From positions 1-6,066 of the forward strand of contig CAIQND010000810.1 of NCBI GenBank assembly GCA_903873045.1: DNA of 6,066 nucleotides, read 5' to 3'. Shown here in pieces: positions 1 to 5,196 of this stretch. Each line of letters begins with the position of its first letter. The first letter of the stretch is position 1. Under the pieces are notes generated by a model, which worked only from the letters and a program-made list of their open reading frames with translations, was not told the origin of the DNA and did not search any database. The DNA is from an uncultured Methylococcaceae bacterium (GTDB lineage: Bacteria; Pseudomonadota; Gammaproteobacteria; Methylococcales; Methylomonadaceae). Made by a program: the position numbers and the translations under genes.

Positions 1-30
1 CGGTTAACTTAATGATAAGTAAGTATTCGG

Positions 31-126
31 CCCCCCTCTTTAAAAAAGAGGGGTTAGGGGAGATTTTATTAGATAAATCCCCTCTGCCCCCCTCGCTTTG
101 CCCTCCCTCTTTTTCAAAGGGGGAGG
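31..126. repeat. Compound C/G-rich hairpin repeat (intergenic, MITE-like)
   Basis: Two hairpins lie in tandem. At 33-53, CCCCTCTTT pairs with AAAGAGGGG across a 3-base loop. At 102-126, CCTCCCTCTTT pairs with AAAGGGGGAGG with one G-U pair. The stretches between them (GGGGAGATTT and AAATCCCCTC) also pair, so the whole of 31-126 can fold back on itself around a loop near 68-75, with about 14 extra bases in the right arm. Comparable CCCCTCTTT...AAAGAGGGG units are, from memory, common dispersed intergenic repeats in Methylococcales and some other bacteria; I cannot verify the copy number. The open frame on the minus strand over 40-270 is an artefact of these repeats. Confidence 0.65.
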
Positions 127-159
127 TGAATAGTTACAATGATAAAGCATCAAAAGAGA

Positions 160-216
160 CCGTTCGCTGAGCGGAGTCGAAGCGAAGTGTCCGCTTCGAC
201 TCCGATCAGCGAACGG
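160..216. repeat. 25-bp inverted repeat (REP-like hairpin)
   Basis: The 25-nt arms at 160-184 and 192-216 are reverse complements with a single mismatch and are separated by a 7-nt loop (AAGTGTC). The arm starts CCGTTCGCTGAGCGGAGTCG. The near-perfect arms and the lack of a T-run afterwards argue for a dispersed REP-like palindrome rather than a terminator. A short related piece, CCGTTCGCTCA, occurs at 5930-5940. Confidence 0.75.
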
Positions 217-582
217 CTTAACCTTAAATTGCCCCACCTTAAGTAGGTAGCCCGAATTAAGACAGGGCAACGCGAAAGACTTAACCGTTACGCGGCTCCG
301 TGTTACGTCGAAAGCCTTTCCAACACCTTGCTTTTCTTATCAAACAGCAACAACCGCCTATTTCTTTAGGCACCCTGTTAGAAAATGTGCCTTGTATATT
401 GGAGTTGGACTATGATATGGTTCAACTTCAAATTACTCATTGATTACTTTTTTAAGATCATCTGAGCTTCTATTTTGAATTAGGTTATTTTTGCTATTAC
501 CTGTTCAAGTCATGTCTCTAATCGTTTTATCAGGCTTTACAACTAACTCGGTGACTTTAATAACCGAAGTGGAAAAATTAAA
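217..582. other. Non-coding leader upstream of the small exported-protein gene
   Basis: No convincing gene lies here. Local structure is visible: GCCC (250-253) with GGGC (265-268), GCCTA (356-360) with TAGGC (367-371), and an alternative GGCAC (369-373) with GTGCC (387-391) that shares bases with the previous stem, so the last two cannot form together. A GGAG at 401-404 precedes an ATG at 412 that opens a 17-codon hydrophobic frame ending at 465. I could not match the structured part to a riboswitch class I know, and I see no clear sigma-70 promoter. Confidence 0.4.
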
Positions 583-1098
583 ATGACAAATTACCGACTA
601 TTTTTATTAAGTTTACTAACCATTTCATGGGTTTTTCTAAGTGGTTTTAACAAACCCATTGATAACACTATGATCGTTGTAGAAACCCAGAAAACAGAAC
701 GTGAACTACAATCTGCGGAAACTGAAAAAATAAAAAAAACGCTGGACACAGAACCGGTAAAGGCAAAAAACAACCCTTTATCCGTCAAAAGAAAATCGCC
801 AAAAATAACTTTAGCAAAAAATATCAGTGACACTGATGAAGAGAATCCCTCTCAACATGACGAATTTGAAAAACGGCTGGATCTTTCTGTTCCATTTGAA
901 GATTCAGAAAACATAGGCATAAACAATGTCCAAAAAGCCGTCGCACAAAGCCTGGTGACTAATATTTTTGCCCCTGAAACCAAAAAAAAGCCGCAGCCGC
1001 TAGAATTAAAAGGCGGATTTTTGATGTCTCCGGAACCGGAATTTGAAAAACGAAAATCTGTTGATGGCGCGGGAATTGTTATTAATCTTAAACCCTGA
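583..1098 (+). CDS. Small exported protein of unknown function
   Basis: I do not recognise this 171-residue protein. Residues 6-21 form a hydrophobic stretch after a short N-terminus containing Arg5, as in a signal peptide or signal anchor; there is no cysteine anywhere, so it is not a lipoprotein. The rest (about 23-171) is hydrophilic and rich in Lys, Glu and Pro, and probably largely disordered. Two segments resemble each other: EFEKRLDLSVPF (94-105) and EFEKRKS (153-159). A more conserved-looking patch, NNVQKAVAQSLVTNIF, spans 114-129. The start is chosen because it supplies the hydrophobic segment and has GGAAAA at 571-576 as a weak ribosome-binding site; the next Met (30) would lose the export signal. 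It stands alone: the upstream region is repeats and leader, and the next gene converges on it from the other strand with a MITE between. Function cannot be inferred. Confidence 0.7.
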   Translation: MTNYRLFLLSLLTISWVFLSGFNKPIDNTMIVVETQKTERELQSAETEKIKKTLDTEPVKAKNNPLSVKRKSPKITLAKNISDTDEENPSQHDEFEKRLDLSVPFEDSENIGINNVQKAVAQSLVTNIFAPETKKKPQPLELKGGFLMSPEPEFEKRKSVDGAGIVINLKP

Positions 1099-1160
1099 TT
1101 TAAAAAGCGCGTAACGACTCAGTAGATATTGGCTTTAATCATGGAACACTGGCTTACAAT

Positions 1161-1447
1161 CTTACATTGAGCGGGGTACTGTTTCAAATTTTACAATTAA
1201 ATTTTATTCTTATAATCAATTAGTTATTAATATATTTTATTAGTTGGTATGTCTGAGCTGCGTGTTGTAGGTCTATTAAACCCGATGAAAAGTGGGAGCT
1301 TTAAATTATTTATGCTACATATTTTCCAATTCGCTGATTTTAAATGATATTTTATAACTCATTGAAATAAATAAAATTAAATATAACTATTTGTTTATTA
1401 ATGGAAAATTAATTGTATTTTTGATGATGTACCCCGCTCAATGTAAG
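1161..1447. mobile_element. MITE-like element with 19-bp perfect terminal inverted repeats
   Basis: The left end CTTACATTGAGCGGGGTAC (1161-1179) is the exact reverse complement of 1429-1447. Pairing continues imperfectly inward: CAAATTTTACAATTAA (1185-1200) against the complement of 1409-1423, giving arms of about 40 nt. The element is flanked directly by TACAAT on both sides (1155-1160 and 1448-1453), which is a 6-bp target duplication. The interior is very AT-rich and encodes no transposase; the longest frame I noticed is 32 codons (1249-1347). A length of 287 bp, terminal repeats, target duplication and no transposase together define a MITE, presumably moved by a transposase encoded elsewhere. 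I cannot assign the parent IS family. It sits between two converging genes, where it disrupts neither. Confidence 0.85.
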
Positions 1448-1516
1448 TACAATCAACGGATATTATTTTTAGTCCCGAAAGACCTTATAATGTCATAAGA
1501 TTTAGAAACTTCTCTT

Positions 1517-1553
1517 ATCTGTGTCTATCAGTCAAATCCGTGTCATCTGTGTT
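1517..1553. repeat. ATCTGTGTC-type short repeats
   Basis: Three near-identical 9-mers occur at 1517-1525 (ATCTGTGTC), 1536-1544 (ATCCGTGTC) and 1545-1553 (ATCTGTGTT), just downstream of the ycgN stop codon. Strings of this 'ATCTGTGTNATC' type are, from memory, a widespread intergenic repeat of unknown role in several bacterial phyla. No hairpin or T-run makes this a terminator. Confidence 0.5.
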
Positions 1554-1577
1554 CTAATTTTTAATAAGAGTGGATTA

Positions 1578-2006
1578 TCAGTCCAGCCATTCAATGACAT
1601 GATCTTCCAGATTAACCGCCATTGATTCTTTTATCGCATAACTTCTAATTGAAACACCCGCTTTTTTAACACTGGCACTACTTCCCGATACCAAGGGATG
1701 CCATGCAGGAAGATCTTTATTCTCGTTAAGTAAACGGTAGGCACAGGTTGAAGGCAGCCAGTGATACTGTGTAAAGTCATTTTGCTTTAAATTGAGACAT
1801 TCCGGAACTAATTGGGTACGTTCGTTATATCGCGTACAGCGACAGGTCGTTAAATTGATAAGTTTACAAGCGACACTAGTGAATACTATCGCTCCTGAAT
1901 CTTCATCCTCCAACTTGTGTAAACAACATTTGCCACAGTTATCACACAATGACTCCCATTCTTCGGTCGTCATTTCAGGCAGTTTTTTTGTTTTCCAAAA
2001 ACTCAT
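1578..2006 (-). CDS. ycgN: YcgN family cysteine-cluster protein (UPF0260)
   Basis: This 142-residue protein matches the E. coli YcgN family (about 150 residues) along its length, as I recall that sequence: WESLCDNCGKCCLHKLEDED near the N-terminus, VACKLINLTTCRCTRY in the middle, and STCAYRLL...KDLPAWHPLVSGS towards the end, then KES and a DHVIEW tail. Nine cysteines are visible at 21, 24, 27, 28, 47, 55, 57, 70 and 88; the CxxCxxCC cluster (21-28) is the hallmark of the zinc- or iron-chelating domain of this family. The molecular role is not established. It has no signal peptide and should be cytoplasmic. The start is the first Met, which aligns with the family start; no good Shine-Dalgarno is visible. 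It lies 82 bases downstream of the B12-binding regulator on the same strand with no obvious terminator between, so partial co-transcription is possible. Confidence 0.93.
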   Translation of the reverse strand: MSFWKTKKLPEMTTEEWESLCDNCGKCCLHKLEDEDSGAIVFTSVACKLINLTTCRCTRYNERTQLVPECLNLKQNDFTQYHWLPSTCAYRLLNENKDLPAWHPLVSGSSASVKKAGVSIRSYAIKESMAVNLEDHVIEWLD

Positions 2007-2088
2007 AGCAGATTTTAATAATTAATAAATTAGCGATATATCCTGCCATGTTATCCCAAATTCAACAATGCGATTTAACTATAATGCG

Positions 2089-3066
2089 TTATCCGCTTTC
2101 TTGCTCCAGGTTTTTCGCTGCCAGTTCATTCAGAATTTGTCTAAAATGAGCATAACCGTGAATATTTAAAACACCCACCTCATTTAAAACGCCCTGATAA
2201 TGACCTGCAGCCCTTCCACCGACAATGATTGCGACGTTATTGCCCACTAATTTTTTAAGTCGTCTTAGCTCTTTTGCCACAACATGATCATCGGAAGCAA
2301 AACTGAGACTCAGCGTCAATGCACAGGCATTGGTATATTTAACACCGGCAGCAATTTCTTCAGCAGGCAGATTAGCGCCCAGATAAGTAACTTGCCAGCC
2401 ACTCAGTTCAGCCATAATAGCCGCCAGTAAAGCGCCCAATTCATGTAATTGACCAATAGGTGTACTAACAATCATCTTGGGGGCATTAGCTGCACAGGGA
2501 TTATTATTACGTAAAATATAGGTCAAAGATCGAATAACAGATGAAGTCATGTGCTCATGAACCGGCCTCAGTTCTCCTGATATCCAACGCTCGCCAATTC
2601 TGGTTAACAAGGGCGTCAACAAGTGCTCAATAAAGACTTCAGTACCCAGCTCTACAATTGCGTTTTCAAAATGCGACTCCAGCATTCTGGCATCGAAAGC
2701 TAAAACGGCATCATAACATTTTTCAATGTAATCCTCGGTAAGATACACCCTGTCAATGACTGAAGTCGTCTTTCTATTTAATACAGGGATTACTGCACCC
2801 GCCTCATCTTTGGTCAACTTCTTTAGGTCATCAAGCGAAAACTTGGCAATTTGACTGATACTATGACCATTTCCGGTAGCCTGATTGAGTAATTTTAAAC
2901 GGGCAATATCCTGATCGGTATAAACCCGATGCCCACCTGCCGTACGCGTCGGCGTTACCGCCTGATAGCGACGTTCCCACGCTCTGACAAGATCAGACTT
3001 AACCCCCGACCTTTTTGAAACGGTGCTAATTAAATATTGCGCTGAGTCACCAATAAGACCAGTCAT
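2089..3066 (-). CDS. carH: CarH/LitR-type MerR regulator with B12-binding domain (putative light sensor)
   Basis: The 325-residue protein has the three-part layout of the CarH/LitR family: a MerR winged helix-turn-helix (about 10-80, with RAWERRY, TRTAGGHRVYT and DIARL), a helical bundle (about 110-190) and a Rossmann-like cobalamin-binding domain (about 197-318). W161, nine residues, then E171-H172 reproduces the W-x9-EH signature of adenosylcobalamin photoreceptors. QLHELG (206-211) corresponds to the ExHxxG/DxHxxG motif, keeping the lower axial ligand (H208) with Gln replacing the acidic residue. LSLSF (252-256) and VGGRA (282-286) fit the nucleotide-tail pocket. Known relatives repress carotenoid or photolyase genes in the dark as AdoCbl tetramers and release DNA in light. 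No such target gene is in this window, so the regulon is unknown. Three 11-bp-phased repeats lie just upstream, suggesting autoregulation. A light-independent B12 sensor is possible; the preserved EH pair argues against it. Confidence 0.9.
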   Translation of the reverse strand: MTGLIGDSAQYLISTVSKRSGVKSDLVRAWERRYQAVTPTRTAGGHRVYTDQDIARLKLLNQATGNGHSISQIAKFSLDDLKKLTKDEAGAVIPVLNRKTTSVIDRVYLTEDYIEKCYDAVLAFDARMLESHFENAIVELGTEVFIEHLLTPLLTRIGERWISGELRPVHEHMTSSVIRSLTYILRNNNPCAANAPKMIVSTPIGQLHELGALLAAIMAELSGWQVTYLGANLPAEEIAAGVKYTNACALTLSLSFASDDHVVAKELRRLKKLVGNNVAIIVGGRAAGHYQGVLNEVGVLNIHGYAHFRQILNELAAKNLEQESG

Positions 3067-3102
3067 AACGGCTTCTTTATCTCAAAAAATAAAAACCATA
3101 GT

Positions 3103-3130
3103 AACATAAACCTTTACAAAACATTGACAA
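3103..3130 (-). promoter_or_regulatory. Predicted sigma-70 promoter of the CarH-like gene
   Basis: On the minus strand, TTGTCA (3130-3125) and TATGTT (3108-3103) are separated by 16 bases, placing a start near 3096 and a leader of about 30 nt before the ATG at 3066. The -35 box overlaps the ACA-phased repeats at 3111-3143, so a bound regulator would block polymerase. Confidence 0.45.
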
Positions 3131-3143
3131 AATTACGACAGAG
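3111..3143 (-). promoter_or_regulatory. Candidate CarH operator: three 11-bp direct repeats
   Basis: ACA trinucleotides occur at 3116-3118, 3127-3129 and 3138-3140, exactly 11 bp apart. Written as 11-mers on the plus strand, they are CCTTTACAAAA (3111-3121), CATTGACAAAA (3122-3132) and TTACGACAGAG (3133-3143). The Thermus CarH operator is described as three 11-bp repeats of nnTnTACAnnn. The first unit here fits fully, the second differs at one defined position and the third at two. The location over the -35 box of the carH-like gene supports negative autoregulation. Confidence 0.5.
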
Positions 3144-3215
3144 AGCCCTCAATGCTCATACGGGCAATTTTTGACCCTCTGTGGCCGTTTTTTTCTAACG
3201 AGAAACTCTTTATTA

Positions 3216-3659
3216 CTACATTTTTAAAACGGTTGGCCGACCGGTTTGGACTTTTTCAACTTTTTCAACAGCCAGCTTAAGCTCGTCTAATGATAATTGT
3301 GTCAGTAAATGCAGGCCGGCGCGAAGTATTTCACCTTTTTTGACATGAATTCCTGCGGCCAGACAGGTTTTCTTGAGTTCTGAAATTTTCAGATAATCCT
3401 GTTCAGGAAATGAAAAGCTGTCCCTAATCACTTTTACCTTGGCACTTTTTATTTTTTTAATATCCGTTTTTTCTTCAATTTCAACTTCAACTGCTTCAAA
3501 TGCTTCAACAGCCTCAACAGCCTCAACCACATCTTTAGTTTCAATGGCGGCACTTGATTTTGCTATTGAAGGCTTTTTAGCGACTGCTTTCTCAATGGGC
3601 AGATCAATTTGAAGTGGTTCGGTTACCGTTTTTTTTGATTTTGGCTTTGATGTGTTCAT
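3216..3659 (-). CDS. Putative ribbon-helix-helix-like DNA-binding protein with Lys/Glu/Ala-rich N-terminus
   Basis: This 147-residue protein has two parts. Residues 1-75 are low complexity, rich in Lys, Ala, Val and Glu, with the repeat VEAVEAVEAFEAVEVE at 45-60, and look disordered or extended. Residues 76-142 (KVIRDSFSFPEQDYLKISELKKTC, then HVKKGEILRAGLHLLTQLSLDEL, then VQTGRP) form a compact domain: a short strand (RDSFSFP), a helix (about 86-102) and a second helix after KKGEILRAG, the order expected of a ribbon-helix-helix fold. I recall many uncharacterised proteobacterial proteins ending in this RDSF...KKSELLRAG...TGRP pattern, but know of no defined function. A weak Shine-Dalgarno (AAGAGAT) lies 4 bases before the ATG. 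A promoter with a palindrome in its spacer precedes it. It may be a nucleoid-associated or autoregulatory protein; DNA binding is inferred from fold pattern only. Confidence 0.8.
   Translation of the reverse strand: MNTSKPKSKKTVTEPLQIDLPIEKAVAKKPSIAKSSAAIETKDVVEAVEAVEAFEAVEVEIEEKTDIKKIKSAKVKVIRDSFSFPEQDYLKISELKKTCLAAGIHVKKGEILRAGLHLLTQLSLDELKLAVEKVEKVQTGRPTVLKM
3492..3527 (-). repeat. 9-bp tandem repeat inside the RHH-like gene
   Basis: Four consecutive 9-mers (plus strand TGCTTCAAA, TGCTTCAAC, AGCCTCAAC, AGCCTCAAC) encode the VEA/FEA repeat of the N-terminal region. Looser copies continue towards 3481. Such in-frame repeats can vary in number by slippage without breaking the frame. Confidence 0.75.
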
Positions 3660-3691
3660 TATGATCTCTTAATGCTTAAATAAAAAATAAC

Positions 3692-3719
3692 AGTATATAC
3701 CGTTTATACGGTTATTCAA
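3692..3719 (-). promoter_or_regulatory. Promoter with internal operator-like palindrome for the RHH-like gene
   Basis: On the minus strand, TTGAAT (3719-3714), a 16-bp spacer and TATACT (3697-3692) make a good sigma-70 promoter, with a start near 3686 and a 5' leader of about 27 nt. The spacer contains the inverted repeat ACCGT-N4-ACGGT (3699-3712), positioned exactly between the two boxes, as expected of a repressor site. Confidence 0.6.
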
Positions 3720-3812
3720 TTATATTTATTAACAATAAGTTAAACGCCATAAGCGTCTGTTTATTTTTATCAAAATGGATTCGCATTAAATAGTCAATAA
3801 TAAATTATAGAC

Positions 3813-3836
3813 TAAAGGTCAGACCCCCTGACTTTA
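3813..3836. repeat. Short hairpin (TAAAGGTCAG / CTGACTTTA)
   Basis: GTCAG (3818-3822) pairs with CTGAC (3828-3832) around a 5-base ACCCC loop, and TAAA (3813-3816) pairs with TTTA (3833-3836) with one bulged G. It sits about 70 bases before the phosphoesterase start. It could be an operator, part of a dispersed palindromic repeat, or a weak leader hairpin; there is no T-run to make it a terminator. Confidence 0.4.
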
Positions 3837-3905
3837 ATTCATCAAAATGTAACAATTAAAGTTTACTATCCGATTTTTTGTAAATAACTTTACTGGACAA
3901 AACAA

Positions 3906-5174
3906 ATGTTTGATTTAAAAATAAACTCCCTAAAACGGCAAGCTATTCTTGTCGCTTCATTCTCAGTTATTGCCGCTATCTATTCAGCGCCCTCTTTGGC
4001 TGTTGTTGATCCTGTTATCCTGACTTTTTCTACGGTTGGCGATTCAAGACAAGATTCAGTAGCCATTGATCCCAGCGTTGTAAAAACTGCTCAAGTAGGT
4101 GTAGGCAATTGCCAAATTCCTTCTGGTGCTACAGGTTTGACACCTAACCCTGGCTTATCTGGCCAGGATTGCAAATGGCTGCAAAACACAACCGCTTGGG
4201 CACGCATCATGCGTACCATTCAGTCACAAAAATCACAGCTGTTGTTCTTCAACGGCGACATGATTATGGGTTACGGAAAAGCAGGCGTCCCTGTAACTAG
4301 AAACACAACTGGCGTAAGTGAAGTAGCAATCACAAGCCCTGTCATCAGTGATGTCCTTAATTCGGATGCCATGCAGATCTACAAACAATATGGTTTCTGG
4401 CGTGGAATGGTTGCAACCTTAATGGAAACAGGTACTTATGTAGTTCCTGTGCCAGGCAACCATGAAGTACAATGTAAACGTTGTGGTAAAGCCTCACAAG
4501 TTGAGAATGAAAATGCCTGGCGCGATAACATGGGCGACCTGATTCTTGATACCGCTCGTTTCACCAGCCTGGTGGGTACTGCTCCAACAAACTTCTCAAA
4601 TTCAAGTGGTTCAGCTGACGGTCTTGCAACCGATCAATCACAATTAAGCTACTCATTTGACGTAGGTCAATCACACTTTGTTGTAATTAACACAGATGCT
4701 GTTGGTAAAGACGGTTATGCACCGACTGCCTGGCTGGATGCTGACATGATAGCAGCAGAAGGCCGTAACGCTAAACGCATGTTCGTTTTTGGTCACAAAC
4801 CAGCCATGTTCTATTATGTTGGATCAGTTGTTCCCACACCAACTTCTTCTCTTAACGATAAAGATGCTACAGCTGCCACAGCCTTCTGGACTGTCATTAA
4901 CAATCATAAAGCGACATACTTCAGTGGTCATGAGCATACCTATAAAGTATCAAAACTTAATGGCTTAACTAATTCTTACCAAGTTATCGTGGGTGCTGGC
5001 GGATCGCCATTTGAATCAGCCGTTTCAACAGGCACTACGAATGACCGTATGTACTCTTGGGCTACAGTAAAAATCTTCCAAAGCGGCGCTGTTCAAATGG
5101 ACACTTGGGGTTTTGATCCAACGCTGACGAATCCAATTGTAAAATTGGAAACCGTGCAGTTAACCCATTTGTAA
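3906..5174 (+). CDS. Secreted calcineurin-like metallophosphoesterase
   Basis: This 422-residue protein begins with a typical signal peptide (basic KRQ, hydrophobic 13-27, likely cleavage after SLA at 32), so it acts outside the cytoplasm. The metallophosphoesterase motifs appear in order: GDSR (45-48), NGD (116-118), GNHE (184-187), FGHKP (295-299) and GHEH (341-344). These provide the metal-binding Asp, Asn and His residues for hydrolysis of phosphate mono- or diesters; the substrate is unknown. Motif I is DSR where the classic family has DxH, so one metal ligand differs. Four cysteines (69, 89, 190, 193) include a CxxC just after GNHE, possibly disulfides in the periplasm. The start has TGGA 8 bases upstream, and the signal peptide supports it. 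No PEP-CTERM tail or other anchor is visible at its C-terminus. It is followed after 22 bases by a PEP-CTERM gene, probably in one operon. Codons such as AAC, CGT and GGT are frequent, hinting at good expression. Confidence 0.9.
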   Translation: MFDLKINSLKRQAILVASFSVIAAIYSAPSLAVVDPVILTFSTVGDSRQDSVAIDPSVVKTAQVGVGNCQIPSGATGLTPNPGLSGQDCKWLQNTTAWARIMRTIQSQKSQLLFFNGDMIMGYGKAGVPVTRNTTGVSEVAITSPVISDVLNSDAMQIYKQYGFWRGMVATLMETGTYVVPVPGNHEVQCKRCGKASQVENENAWRDNMGDLILDTARFTSLVGTAPTNFSNSSGSADGLATDQSQLSYSFDVGQSHFVVINTDAVGKDGYAPTAWLDADMIAAEGRNAKRMFVFGHKPAMFYYVGSVVPTPTSSLNDKDATAATAFWTVINNHKATYFSGHEHTYKVSKLNGLTNSYQVIVGAGGSPFESAVSTGTTNDRMYSWATVKIFQSGAVQMDTWGFDPTLTNPIVKLETVQLTHL

Positions 5175-5196
5175 GTTTTTTCCAGAGAATATAGAT

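Noticed and set aside
40..270. Minus-strand open frame of 76 codons across the left repeats
   Set aside because: It runs through both hairpin repeat families, has no domain, and its composition reflects the repeats.
240..325. Resemblance to a c-di-GMP (GEMM) riboswitch: GGGCAACGCGAAAG and GTCGAAAGCC
   Set aside because: The conserved GGGACGCAAAGCC block and the expected second helix are not there, so the match is only superficial.
591..833. Minus-strand open frame of 80 codons
   Set aside because: Antisense shadow of the exported-protein gene at 583-1098.
1792..2025. Plus-strand open frame of 77 codons
   Set aside because: Antisense to ycgN, whose family match is clear.
3138..3194. Possible plus-strand terminator: ACAGAG (3138-3143) with CTCTGT (3177-3182), inner GCCC/GGGC, then a T-run
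   Set aside because: The stem is short and interrupted, the T-run starts several bases after it, and no plus-strand gene ends there; on the minus strand there is no T-run.
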